A DNA stretch of 64,000 nt from Brevibacterium antiquum CNRZ 918 (GTDB lineage: Bacteria > Actinomycetota > Actinomycetes > Actinomycetales > Brevibacteriaceae), in NCBI RefSeq assembly GCF_900169145.1, contig NZ_FXZD01000004.1, positions 124,001 to 188,000 of the forward strand, written 5' to 3'. Of this stretch, positions 8,856-17,307 are shown piece after piece. How positions within the stretch are numbered: the stretch's first letter is position 1; every line of letters starts with the position of its first letter. The translations under genes and the position numbers were made by a program. The notes under the pieces are model-generated. The model searched no databases and was not told the origin of the DNA. It saw only the letters and a program-made list of their open reading frames with translations.

Positions 8856-9619
8856 TGGATGCGGCCCTCAACCAGTCTACGATCGTCGCTCTCGGTGGTG
8901 GCGGGTTCTCGATGTCGGAATCCGGAACATCAGCGATCGATGACTACCTCCTGGAGCTGGCGACCACCGTTCGAGACAAGCGCAGCACAGAAGCTCACCA
9001 CCGCCGAGGTGGTCGCGGAGCTTCGGTGCTTCCCCGAGTGTGCTTCGTCCCGACCGCCTCAGGAGACAACCCCGATTACATCCACCGCTTCGAAGCCGCG
9101 TTCGACGGACGGGCAGAAACGCACGTGCTCTCAATGTTCGGACAGAGCCCGTGGGGTTACCAGGACCCGAAGATGCTCCAGAACATGGACCTCATCTACG
9201 TCGGCGGCGGATCCACCGCCAACCTGCTGACGCTGTGGCGTGACCACGGAGTCGATGACATCATGGCGCTCGCCGCGTCAAGGGGCACTATCCTGGCCGG
9301 AATCAGTGCCGGTGCCAACTGCTGGTTCGAGGCCTCGTCGACAGATTCGTTCGGGCCCCTGGCTCCACTCAGCGACGGCCTCGGGCTCATCCCCGGAAGC
9401 GCCTGCCCGCACTATCACGGTGAACCCGGCCGGGCCGAGACCTTCCGAACATGGATCGAGGCCGGCCAGCTTCCAGGGCCCGGGCTTGCCATCGATGACC
9501 ATGCTGCGGTCGTCTTCGAGAACTTCAGAGCCACCTCGGTGATTGCGGAGAAATCCGAGGCACACGCCTACATCGTCGACGAGCGAGGCGAAACACGGCT
9601 CGACAGAGACGTGACCTAA
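8852..9619 (+). CDS. Peptidase E-type dipeptidase (S51 family)
   Basis: A 255-residue protein of the type I glutamine-amidotransferase fold. IVALGGGGFSM opens the fold, VGGGSTANLLTLW is the conserved glycine-rich turn, and GISAGANCWF contains the candidate nucleophile serine in the S51 pattern G-x-S-A-G-A. Family members release Asp-x dipeptides or hydrolyse cyanophycin; this one looks like the short PepE-like actinobacterial type. The start at ATG 8852 overlaps the preceding stop as ATGA and has a CAGGGG ribosome site about 11 bases upstream. It is the last gene of the lplA unit. Confidence 0.87.
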   Translation: MMDAALNQSTIVALGGGGFSMSESGTSAIDDYLLELATTVRDKRSTEAHHRRGGRGASVLPRVCFVPTASGDNPDYIHRFEAAFDGRAETHVLSMFGQSPWGYQDPKMLQNMDLIYVGGGSTANLLTLWRDHGVDDIMALAASRGTILAGISAGANCWFEASSTDSFGPLAPLSDGLGLIPGSACPHYHGEPGRAETFRTWIEAGQLPGPGLAIDDHAAVVFENFRATSVIAEKSEAHAYIVDERGETRLDRDVT

Positions 9620-9705
9620 CATTCGTCACGGACGGTCGAACCACCTCGGCGATCTGATCTGTAGGATTGGGAATCAATCAAGCCATACCCTGCACAAGGA
9701 GAGCC

Positions 9706-10491
9706 ATGCGCCAGGTCGAACCATCCGTAGAACTGCTCGCAAAACCCAGCATCGACTGGGAATCGATGAGGACATACCTCGACGAGGTGGGCGGAACTAC
9801 CTGGGCCGACCGGGTCGAAGAGGCCGATTCTCCCGACGCCGAGGATCTGCTCGAGTTCTCCGGACGCATGTGCTACCGCTCGTGGGAACCGGGACTGAAC
9901 CCGAACGTGTCGCGCGTGCGCACCGACTCGGCCCAGTACCTGGGCAACGTCATCGCCTCCCAGCACGGATCGGTGCTCGAACACGCGAACTTCACCTTCG
10001 TCCTCCACAACGTCTCACGGGTGCTCACCCACGAACTCATCCGTCACCGTGCAGGATCGGCGTTCTCGCAGGAATCCCTGCGCTACGTGCGCCTGGCCGA
10101 CATTCCGTTCTGGTTCCCCGAATGGGCACGTGAGGACTCGGAGCTCATGGAACGCTCGCTCAAGGTCCTCGACACCCTCGAAGAGCACCAGAAGTGGATG
10201 ACCGAGCACTTCGAACTCGACGAAGCCAGCACCAAGTTCTCCCACAAGAAGCACATGACCTCCTTCATGCGCCGCTTCGCACCCGAGGGCCTGGCCACCG
10301 GCATCGTCTACACCGCGAACCTGCGCTCCCTGCGTCACGTCATCGAGATGCGCACCGCCAAGGGAGCAGAGGAAGAGATCCGTCTCGTGTTCAACAAAAT
10401 CGGTGAGGCCATGCGCGAAGAGGCCCCAGCGATCTTCTCCGACTATGAAGTGGTCGATGGGGAATGGATCCCCGGGACCCGGAAGGCATGA
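9706..10491 (+). CDS. thyX: Flavin-dependent thymidylate synthase
   Basis: A 261-residue enzyme making dTMP from dUMP with methylene-tetrahydrofolate, FAD and NADPH. Family signs are HGSVLEHANFTF, ELIRHRAGSAFSQESLRYV (ThyX signature) and NLRSLRHVIEMRT near the C-terminus. The signature has eight residues between RHR and the key serine, where the canonical motif RHRX7S has seven. ATG 9706 follows a good AAGGAG site; a TAGGAT -10 element lies at 9663-9668. It is followed after one base by a cap-domain protein and then a HIT protein, probably one transcript. Confidence 0.93.
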   Translation: MRQVEPSVELLAKPSIDWESMRTYLDEVGGTTWADRVEEADSPDAEDLLEFSGRMCYRSWEPGLNPNVSRVRTDSAQYLGNVIASQHGSVLEHANFTFVLHNVSRVLTHELIRHRAGSAFSQESLRYVRLADIPFWFPEWAREDSELMERSLKVLDTLEEHQKWMTEHFELDEASTKFSHKKHMTSFMRRFAPEGLATGIVYTANLRSLRHVIEMRTAKGAEEEIRLVFNKIGEAMREEAPAIFSDYEVVDGEWIPGTRKA

Positions 10492-10492
10492 C

Positions 10493-11071
10493 ATGGCTGA
10501 CATCTACAGCGCCGAACTGAACCCCGGAAAACTCGACGTCATCTCCGCATGGCTGTCCAAGCAGTCATGGGCAGCCGAGGCCGATGTGGCCCCGGAGTCC
10601 TTGAAGAAGGTCACGTCCTACCGCTTCGACGATCCGGAAGGCAAGGTAGGCGCCGAGATCCACATCGTGGCCGCCGGTGACCGTGTCTTCCAGGTGCCGC
10701 TGACCTACCGTGGTGTTGAGCTGGCCGGTGCCGACAAGCACCTGATCTCGACCATGGAGCACTCCATCCTCGGCACGCGCTGGGTTTATGACGGAATGGG
10801 CGACCCACACTTCCGGCAGCGACTGGACCACGCGATCGCCACCGCCGGAACCTCGGCAAAGCAGTACCGCGTCGACGACGAGGGCAACCGAATCGACGAG
10901 ATCACCGATGTGGCTCATGCCTGGGGCACGGGACCCATGGCCGGTGCCGAAGACGTGCAGGTGCTGTATGAACTCAACCTCGACTCTCCCGCTGAGGGAT
11001 CCGACGCGGGACTGCTCCTGGGCCGCTGGGCGGGTCAGGAAGCTCCGGTCGTGCTCGCCGTGATGGTGTGA
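10493..11071 (+). CDS. Stand-alone maltokinase N-terminal cap-like protein
   Basis: A 192-residue protein starting one base after thyX. The central part (VFQVPLTYRGVELAGADKHLISTMEHSILG, then RWVYDGMGDPHF) resembles the cap domain found at the N-terminus of actinobacterial maltokinase and related proteins. The kinase domain itself is absent, so it probably does not phosphorylate maltose. Its role is unknown; binding of a sugar or other ligand is a guess. Co-transcription with thyX and the HIT-family gene is likely from spacing alone. Confidence 0.8.
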   Translation: MADIYSAELNPGKLDVISAWLSKQSWAAEADVAPESLKKVTSYRFDDPEGKVGAEIHIVAAGDRVFQVPLTYRGVELAGADKHLISTMEHSILGTRWVYDGMGDPHFRQRLDHAIATAGTSAKQYRVDDEGNRIDEITDVAHAWGTGPMAGAEDVQVLYELNLDSPAEGSDAGLLLGRWAGQEAPVVLAVMV

Positions 11072-11078
11072 TGCACTG

Positions 11079-11513
11079 ATGAGCCAGGACTGCCTGTTCT
11101 GCGGGATCGTCGCAGGTGACGTGCCGGGTGCGAAGGTTGCTGAGACCGAGACGACCTACGCATTCATGGACATCCAGCCGGGCTCCGACGGGCATCTGCT
11201 CGTCGTTCCCAAGCGTCACAGCACCGATCTGCGCGACATCCCGTCCGCCGACCTCGCCGAGGTGGCCATCGAGTCACAGCGCATCGCCAAGCACGTCTTC
11301 GACGCGTGGGGCGCGGACGGGGTCAACCTGCTCAACTGCTGTGGAGAGGATGCCTGGCAGACGGTCTTCCACTTCCACATGCACCTCATCCCGCGCTACC
11401 GGGACAAGACGAAGGACCGGCTGCGGCTGCCGTTCGAACCGGGTGTGCGTGGTGACGCTGAGCTGATCGAGGATCTGGCATCCTCGATGCGCTCAGCCCT
11501 GCAGGAGGGCTGA
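11079..11513 (+). CDS. HIT-family nucleotide hydrolase/transferase
   Basis: A 144-residue histidine-triad protein. The N-terminal CLFCGIVAGDVPGAKV holds a zinc-type cysteine pair, and the catalytic triad is HFHMHLIPR (HxHxHxx). Such proteins hydrolyse purine nucleoside phosphoramidates or dinucleotides in the cytoplasm. It starts 7 bases after the cap-domain gene, so it is third in the thyX unit. It converges on the leftward alcohol dehydrogenase, leaving only 9 bases between the stops and no obvious terminator hairpin. Confidence 0.92.
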   Translation: MSQDCLFCGIVAGDVPGAKVAETETTYAFMDIQPGSDGHLLVVPKRHSTDLRDIPSADLAEVAIESQRIAKHVFDAWGADGVNLLNCCGEDAWQTVFHFHMHLIPRYRDKTKDRLRLPFEPGVRGDAELIEDLASSMRSALQEG

Positions 11514-11522
11514 CTCGGCCCG

Positions 11523-12575
11523 TTACCGGCTCAGGTCGATGATGGTCATCCCCGAGCCGGTGCTCGAGCCCAGCATCTCCATGGCCGCGGGAGCGTCCTC
11601 AAGACCGATGACGTTCGTGACCAGGTCCTGCGGGCGGAGTCTGCCGTCGCCGACGAGGTCCAGCATCTCCGGGTACTCGGCCGCGGCCATCCCATGGGAG
11701 CCGAGGACGCTGAGCTCGAGACCGATGACACGTCCTACGTCGATCACCGGCGGAGCAGACAGCAGTCCGATCTGGACATGACGGCCCAAGGGCGCCAGCG
11801 AGGCGATCCCGGCAGCGATCGTGTCCTCACGGCCCAGCGCATCCACGCTGACAGCCACACCATCGGGACACTCCTCCGAGAACTGTGCGACCACCTCGGC
11901 GGACAGCTGGGTCGGGCTCTTACCGGAAGCGTTGACCGTGTGCGCCGCTCCATGCTGTCGGGCTCGCTCGAGTGCGGCATCACTGACATCGACGGCGACA
12001 ACCTGGGCGCCGATGGCCCGGGCGATCATGATCGCTGACAGGCCGACCCCGCCGCAGCCGAAGACCGCGACCGTCTCACCGGCGTTGAGGTTCGCTCGCA
12101 CCCTCAGTCCGTGGAATGCGGTGGCGAATCGGCATCCGAGTCCCACCATCGCCGAGGCAGGCAGATCGTCGGGGACCGCGATGAGGTTGGCATCGGCGTT
12201 GTGGATGACCACCTGGTCCGCCCAGGAGCCGAAGTGGGTGAAGCCGGGTTGAGTCTGATTCGGGCAGACCTGAGCATTGCCGCTCAGGCACCACCGGCAG
12301 CGCCCGCAGCCGCACACGAAGGGCACGGTCACGCGCTGGCCAACACGGAAGTCCGTGACCTCGGGTCCCGCAGAGGCGATGTGACCGACCAGCTCATGGC
12401 CGGGCACATGGGGCAAGGAGATCGTGGAGTCGTGGCCCGACCACGCGTGATGATCGCTGCGGCAGACGCCGGTGGCCTCGACGTCGATGACGACACCGGC
12501 GGTGGGAGTGGAGGGGGACTCGATGTCTCTCAGCTGGGGGAGGACAGAGAACTCTTCATAGACGATTGCACGCAC
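11523..12575 (-). CDS. Zinc-dependent medium-chain alcohol dehydrogenase
   Basis: A 350-residue MDR oxidoreductase. GVCRSDHHAWSGH and PGHELVGHI carry the catalytic-zinc Cys and His-Glu; CGCGRCRWCLSGNAQVC holds the four structural-zinc cysteines; VAVFGCGGVGLSA is the NAD(P)-binding turn. Substrate is unknown. GTG 12575 is preceded 6 bases upstream (on the minus strand) by TAGTAT at 12582-12587, so the mRNA is probably leaderless. It stands alone, convergent with the HIT gene. Confidence 0.92.
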   Translation of the reverse strand: MRAIVYEEFSVLPQLRDIESPSTPTAGVVIDVEATGVCRSDHHAWSGHDSTISLPHVPGHELVGHIASAGPEVTDFRVGQRVTVPFVCGCGRCRWCLSGNAQVCPNQTQPGFTHFGSWADQVVIHNADANLIAVPDDLPASAMVGLGCRFATAFHGLRVRANLNAGETVAVFGCGGVGLSAIMIARAIGAQVVAVDVSDAALERARQHGAAHTVNASGKSPTQLSAEVVAQFSEECPDGVAVSVDALGREDTIAAGIASLAPLGRHVQIGLLSAPPVIDVGRVIGLELSVLGSHGMAAAEYPEMLDLVGDGRLRPQDLVTNVIGLEDAPAAMEMLGSSTGSGMTIIDLSR

Positions 12576-12581
12576 ACGGCA

Positions 12582-12587
12582 ATACTA
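12582..12587 (-). promoter_or_regulatory. Putative -10 box (TAGTAT) of leaderless alcohol dehydrogenase gene
   Basis: Read on the minus strand, TAGTAT ends 6 bases before the GTG start at 12575. This agrees with the spacing at the plus-strand leaderless candidates. Confidence 0.45.
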
Positions 12588-12686
12588 TGCAGGCAGGGGC
12601 GGGCGACTCACCGCGGTCCACACTGTGTGCACTTTGCTGGTGCCCGGCCTCAAATGGGGCGGGCACTCTATCTGTCGGCTCTGCCT

Positions 12687-13625
12687 TCAGTCGGACTCTC
12701 TGGCGTAGACCCCAACCGCGGCCAAGGAGTCGAGCAGTCGCTGTCGCAGAGCCTGGGCCCGTTCGGAGAAGGCTCTTTGGCGATCCATGTATTCGGCCTT
12801 GCCCTCGGCGGTTTCGATGGCGACGACACCGTCGCCCCAGCCGCGCAGGTCATAGGGCGAGGCCTCCATGTCGAGGGTGCGGATGTCCAGCGCCAGGTCG
12901 AAGCAGTCGACGACGAGGTCGGAGGGGGCGATGGGCCCGATCTTCATCGCCCATTTGTACAGGTCCATTCCCGCATGCAGACAGCCCGGCTGTTCGTTGG
13001 CCACCATGGACTCGCGGGTGGGCTGGAGAGTGTTCAGTGGCCTGGCTGGCCCGGTGAAGAAACGAAACGCGTCGTGATGTGAGCACTGGATCCGGTGACC
13101 TTCGACGACGGCATCGGTGGCCTCATGGCTCAGCCGCAGCGGCACCTGCTGATGACGACGCTGCTCTTCGCTGAGTTTGTAGACCATCGCCCATTCGTGA
13201 ATGCCGAAGCATCCGAAGTTCGCCTCCCGACGCAGGGTCGACTGGAGCAGCGAGGCGATGAACTTCGCACCATCGCCACGGTCGCTGCGCCAAGACTCGA
13301 CATCCACCTCGGCGATCGTGCCGGCAGGATTCGTGGTGTACCAGCGACGGTCGAAGTAGGTTCGGTCGGCCTCGGTGTCCAACTCGAGGCGCACTCCGGG
13401 GCCGGGATTCCATTTGGCCAGCTGACCCGCTTTGAACGGATAGTAGGTGAACAGGAAATCCTCGACCGGGTGCTTCTCGCCTCTGAGCCGGCGGGCGAGG
13501 TGCGCATCGGTCCTCTCCGCAATCTGCAATGCGTGCTCATCGCGCAGTGTTCGCCACGTGGGTGCGCTGATCGCAGCACCGAGCATGTCGGTGCCATCAG
13601 CGGTCAGGGAGGCGGCGAGAGTCAC
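12687..13625 (-). CDS. Conserved actinobacterial protein often labelled 3-methyladenine DNA glycosylase
   Basis: A 312-residue soluble protein with strongly conserved-looking blocks: KHPVEDFLFTYYPF, GCFGIHEWAMVY, CSHHDAFRFFT, EQPGCLHAGMDLYKWAM and LDMEASPYDLRGWG. I recall homologues across actinobacteria carrying the name 3-methyladenine DNA glycosylase, but I see neither the AlkA helix-hairpin-helix pattern nor the Mpg motif, so the label should be treated as unproven. The many His, Cys and acidic residues could suit a metal-dependent enzyme; that is a guess. GTG start overlaps the hrpB stop as GTGA, so the two genes are translationally coupled. Confidence 0.78.
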   Translation of the reverse strand: MTLAASLTADGTDMLGAAISAPTWRTLRDEHALQIAERTDAHLARRLRGEKHPVEDFLFTYYPFKAGQLAKWNPGPGVRLELDTEADRTYFDRRWYTTNPAGTIAEVDVESWRSDRGDGAKFIASLLQSTLRREANFGCFGIHEWAMVYKLSEEQRRHQQVPLRLSHEATDAVVEGHRIQCSHHDAFRFFTGPARPLNTLQPTRESMVANEQPGCLHAGMDLYKWAMKIGPIAPSDLVVDCFDLALDIRTLDMEASPYDLRGWGDGVVAIETAEGKAEYMDRQRAFSERAQALRQRLLDSLAAVGVYARESD

Positions 13626-16330
13626 CTCTTCATTGTCCCAGACCGCTTGGTCCCGCGCATCGGGGGTGCCGTCAGCGGATCCTCGGGCCAGGCATGCTTC
13701 GGATAACGGCCGCGGTTCTCGGCTCTGACGTGGGAATACGCGTTGGCCCAGAAGGAGGCGAGGTCGCTGGTGACCGCCAGAGGTCGGCGGGCAGGGGAGA
13801 GGAGGTGGACCACCACCGGGACTCGACCCTCACACACGCTCGGCGCAGTCTGCCAACCGAAGCACTCCTGGAGCTTGACCGCGAGCACAGGCCCCTGTTC
13901 GGAATCGGATTCCGAGTCCACACGGTCGGGATCGGGATAGTCGAGGCGAACCCGGGAACCGCTGGGCACCTCAACACTGACCGGCACCAGCTCGTCGAGG
14001 CGCGACGCCTGCGGCCAGGGCAAGAGAGTCCGCAGCGCAGAGACAAGATCGACCCTGCTCGGATCGGCTCCTCGGGCGACCCGGTCCAGGGCCGCCGGGC
14101 ACCACTGGGTCAGAGTCTGTGACAGCTGTGACCAGCGCACATCCGGCCACGGTGTGCCATAGACGGCGTGCAGCAGCCCCAGCCGCGAGCGCAGTTCCTC
14201 GAACGCCTCACTGGGTCGCAGAATCTCTCTGGCTCCGCGCTGACGCACCGAAGCTGCGATCGCCGAGCGGGCCAATTCCGGACTCGCCTTGATCGGTGTG
14301 GCAGTGAGTTCGATGCCGCCGAGGCGGGTCCGGCGCACCGCACGGACCTTGCCCTGCTCGAACGTCGCCGTCTCCTCGGTCGCCATCAGCCCGGCCCCCG
14401 CAAGTTCCGCGGTGTCCTCGTCGATGACCACAGCCGCCCTGATCACAGCGCGCCCGCCAGAGAGGCCGACATCGGAGATCGCCAACCACGGGCTTCCCTG
14501 CAGCGAGGAGTTCCGCGGCAATGTCGCCGCTGTGCCCGAGGCCAGCAGGTACTCAGAGGCCGAGGAGCTGCGCAGTCGTCCGATCTGCATCGGGTGGGCG
14601 AGGGCGACGACGAGGCCCAGGTCATCGGGACTCAGTGACCCTGCCCGGGCCGAACCCTGATCCGCTGTTCCCTGATCCGCTGCATCCTGCGGGTTCGAGA
14701 ACTCCGCGGCCAAACCGGCGAAGCGCTTCACATCTTGAGCGAACCGACGGTCCTTGCCGCGCCGCAGCTCGCGCAGGGTGGCCACAAGATCGGCACCAGG
14801 GGCACGCTGCTCGGATTCGATCACAGCGATCGCCTCGGCCGCAGCCGCCGGGGACAGCATCGCGGCTCCGTCGAAGAGACCTCGCGCTGACCACACCGAG
14901 GCCGGAATCCGGGCGATGGCCCGTCCCAGCTCGGTGACCGTGACCGAGGCCTCCTCGGCGCCTGCATCGCGCTCAGCCCCCGCACCCTGATCCGGACCTG
15001 CACCCTGAACTGGTTCTGCGGCCTCGAGCGCCCCAAGCGCCACGAGATTGTCCACGGCCAGGCGGTAGGGGCCCTCCGGCATCGGATCCGGCAGCAGGTC
15101 CGTGTCACCACCCCACACCGCAAGGGTCAGCACCGCCGAGGTGAGGTCGGAGGTCGCAATCTCAGCCGGCGTGTGCTCGGGCAGGCTCGCCCAGTCAGAT
15201 TCGGACAGGCACCGATAGACCGTGCCAGGCCCCAAGCGCGAGGCACGGCCGGCACGCTGCGTGCCCGAGGCCTTGGACTCGCGGGTGGTGACCAGACCAG
15301 ACATTCCACGCCGCGTATCCAACCGGGGACCCCTAGCCAGCCCCGAATCGACGACGATGCTCACCCCGGGAACCGTGAGAGCCGACTCCGCGACCGAGGT
15401 CGAGACGATTACGCGACGTCGGCCAACCTCGGCGGCCTGCGGTTTCAATATCGCATCCTGCTCCTTGGCAGGGGTGCGCCCGAGCAGGGTGTGAACCTCG
15501 GTCGCCGGTGTGGCTGGAAGGGACCGCGCGATGCGCGAGGCGATCTCCTCGACCTCCCGGGCACCGGGAGCGAAGACGAGCACGTCCCCACTCGTGTGCG
15601 TTGAGAGAGCATCGACGGTTGTGCGGGCCACATGAGCGAGGAAGTCCCAGGTCACTCCGCGTGCGTCCAGAGGCCGCTGCTTCGCGGGTGCCCACCTGAC
15701 CTCGAGGGGATGGACCTGGGCGGATACCGACAGCAACGTGGCCGGAGACTCGGCCCCACCGGCATTGTCACCTGCTCCCAAACGTCGTGCCCATAGCGTG
15801 GCGTCCAGGGTCGCCGACATGACGATGAGGCCAAGGTCCTCACGCAGATCGACGAGCTCCCGGCACAACGCGAAGGTCAGGTCGGTGTCGAGGTGACGTT
15901 CGTGCACCTCATCGAGGATGACCGCTGAGACACCTGCCAGCTCGGGATCGCGCAGCAGCCGAGCCAGCAACACTCCAGTGGTCACGAACTCGATCCGCGT
16001 GCGCGCAGAGGTCCGCGACTCTCCGCGAACCGTGAACCCGATGTCCTCGCCGAGGCGGGTCCCCGTCAGCGTCGCCAGCCGCCTGGCGCCGGCCCGGGCA
16101 GCCATGCGCCGTGGCTGGGTGACGATGATTCGCCCCGGCATGTCCCCTGGATCATGAAGGTGTTCGGCAATGAGCGGCGGTACCAGTGTGGTCTTGCCGG
16201 TTCCGGGCGGGGCCTCGACGACCAGGCGGGGGAATCTGCCGACAGTTGCGCTCGCCAGCTGGTCGATGAGCGCAGCAGCGGGCAGACCCTCGGCGATGGC
16301 GTGCAGGTCGAAGTGTGGGGAATCGGGCAT
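13622..16330 (-). CDS. hrpB: ATP-dependent helicase HrpB (DEAH box)
   Basis: A 902-residue DExH helicase. Motif I is APPGTGKTTLVPP, followed by TQPRRMAARA (Ia), LDEVHERHLDTD (DEVH, motif II), MSATLDATLW (III), STSVAESALTVPG (V) and GTQRAGRASRLGPG (VI). The C-terminal HrpB-specific region ends with the SHVRAENRGRYPKHAWPEDP block typical of the family. Substrate and role are poorly known in bacteria. Two Gly/Ala/Gln-rich loops are encoded by short tandem DNA repeats (14655-14684 and 14982-15017). It diverges from the FAH gene and overlaps the downstream unknown gene. Confidence 0.92.
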   Translation of the reverse strand: MPDSPHFDLHAIAEGLPAAALIDQLASATVGRFPRLVVEAPPGTGKTTLVPPLIAEHLHDPGDMPGRIIVTQPRRMAARAGARRLATLTGTRLGEDIGFTVRGESRTSARTRIEFVTTGVLLARLLRDPELAGVSAVILDEVHERHLDTDLTFALCRELVDLREDLGLIVMSATLDATLWARRLGAGDNAGGAESPATLLSVSAQVHPLEVRWAPAKQRPLDARGVTWDFLAHVARTTVDALSTHTSGDVLVFAPGAREVEEIASRIARSLPATPATEVHTLLGRTPAKEQDAILKPQAAEVGRRRVIVSTSVAESALTVPGVSIVVDSGLARGPRLDTRRGMSGLVTTRESKASGTQRAGRASRLGPGTVYRCLSESDWASLPEHTPAEIATSDLTSAVLTLAVWGGDTDLLPDPMPEGPYRLAVDNLVALGALEAAEPVQGAGPDQGAGAERDAGAEEASVTVTELGRAIARIPASVWSARGLFDGAAMLSPAAAAEAIAVIESEQRAPGADLVATLRELRRGKDRRFAQDVKRFAGLAAEFSNPQDAADQGTADQGSARAGSLSPDDLGLVVALAHPMQIGRLRSSSASEYLLASGTAATLPRNSSLQGSPWLAISDVGLSGGRAVIRAAVVIDEDTAELAGAGLMATEETATFEQGKVRAVRRTRLGGIELTATPIKASPELARSAIAASVRQRGAREILRPSEAFEELRSRLGLLHAVYGTPWPDVRWSQLSQTLTQWCPAALDRVARGADPSRVDLVSALRTLLPWPQASRLDELVPVSVEVPSGSRVRLDYPDPDRVDSESDSEQGPVLAVKLQECFGWQTAPSVCEGRVPVVVHLLSPARRPLAVTSDLASFWANAYSHVRAENRGRYPKHAWPEDPLTAPPMRGTKRSGTMKR
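14655..14684. repeat. 15-bp in-frame tandem duplication inside hrpB
   Basis: Two copies of a 15-bp unit beginning CCCTGATCCGCTG, differing in the last two bases, encode part of a loop reading ADQGTADQGS. Being a multiple of three, it keeps the frame. Confidence 0.85.
14982..15017. repeat. 18-bp degenerate tandem repeat inside hrpB
   Basis: Two related 18-bp units beginning GCACCCTGA encode a Gly/Ala-rich linker (QGAGPDQGAG region). The frame is kept. Confidence 0.7.
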
Positions 16331-16390
16331 GTCCCAAGTGTCTCAGTCCCAGCGCAGAAAGCCCGTGTGTCGGCGGCCCGGCCGACTGAC

Positions 16391-16396
16391 TAGACT
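16391..16396 (+). promoter_or_regulatory. Putative -10 box (TAGACT) of leaderless FAH gene
   Basis: TAGACT ends 7 bases before ATG 16404 in the 73-bp divergent spacer with hrpB, so the transcript would start at the start codon. Confidence 0.5.
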
Positions 16397-16403
16397 GGGG
16401 CAC

Positions 16404-17210
16404 ATGCGTATTGCCAGATTTGTGCACCAGGATGAACCCAAATACGGAGTCGTCGAAGGCGACGTGCCGCAGATTGAGGACGGCACGTGGGACACGTCCG
16501 GTCTCAGCCTCGCCGTTCTTGACCAGGACCCGTTCTTCGCTCCAGCCCAGTCGACGGGCGAAAGGCTGAAATTCGACGATGTTCGTCTTGTCAGCCCGAT
16601 CCTGCCGCGGTCGAAGGTCATCGGCGTCGGACGCAACTTCGCCGATCATGCCGCCGAACTCGGCAATGAGGTGCCCGTCAGCCCACTGACATTCTTCAAA
16701 CCCAACACCTCGGTGATCGGTCCCGGAGATCCGATCCGATTGCCCGCCATCAGCGAATACGTGTCCTACGAGGCTGAGCTGGCCGTGATCATCGGCCGCG
16801 TCGCCAAGGGTGTGAAGGCAGAGAACGCCTATGACCACGTCCTCGGCTACACCGGCGGCAACGATGTGACCATGCGTGACATCCAGAAGTCGGACAAGCA
16901 GTGGTCACGGGCGAAGGGCTTCGATACCTCCTGCCCACTGGGACCCTGGATCGAAACGGAACTCGATGTCGACAACCTCGGCATCCGCTCCTGGGTCGAC
17001 GGGGATCTGAAGCAGGACGGCAACACCGCCGATTTCATCTTCGATATCCCGACCCTCATCGAACACCTGTCCGAGACCATCACCTTGCTGCCCGGTGACG
17101 TCATCCTCACCGGCACTCCCGCCGGTGTGGGGCAGATCGTGTCCGGCAACCGTGTCGACATCGCGATCGACGGGCTCGGAGTCCTCAGCAACATGGTCAT
17201 GGACGCCTGA
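16404..17210 (+). CDS. Fumarylacetoacetate hydrolase-family protein
   Basis: A 268-residue protein of the FAH superfamily, which hydrolyses or decarboxylates 2-oxo acids using a divalent metal. The metal and active-site blocks are [47 protein letters not shown] and [12 protein letters not shown]. The exact substrate is unknown; acylpyruvate hydrolase or oxaloacetate decarboxylase activity is possible. In mycobacteria a gene of this family also sits beside gltX, so the placement is a conserved actinobacterial pair. ATG 16404 is fixed by family length and by the -10-like element before it. Confidence 0.9.
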   Translation: MRIARFVHQDEPKYGVVEGDVPQIEDGTWDTSGLSLAVLDQDPFFAPAQSTGERLKFDDVRLVSPILPRSKVIGVGRNFADHAAELGNEVPVSPLTFFKPNTSVIGPGDPIRLPAISEYVSYEAELAVIIGRVAKGVKAENAYDHVLGYTGGNDVTMRDIQKSDKQWSRAKGFDTSCPLGPWIETELDVDNLGIRSWVDGDLKQDGNTADFIFDIPTLIEHLSETITLLPGDVILTGTPAGVGQIVSGNRVDIAIDGLGVLSNMVMDA

Positions 17211-17257
17211 GACCGGCACCAGGCAGCATCCCACCCCGTCACACAACTCCCAGCATT

Positions 17258-17289
17258 CAAGACTTGCAGCACCCAAGACTCGCAGCACC
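17258..17289. repeat. 16-bp tandem repeat just upstream of gltX
   Basis: Two copies of a 16-bp unit (CAAGACTYGCAGCACC), differing at one base, are followed by a partial third copy. They lie in the spacer before the gltX ribosome site. Confidence 0.8.
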
Positions 17290-17307
17290 AAAGACCGAAG
17301 GATCACA

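Noticed and set aside
12111..13082. Long plus-strand open frame of 323 codons
   Set aside because: It lies antisense to the alcohol dehydrogenase and the conserved unknown gene, shows no domain, and is explained by the high G+C of those genes.
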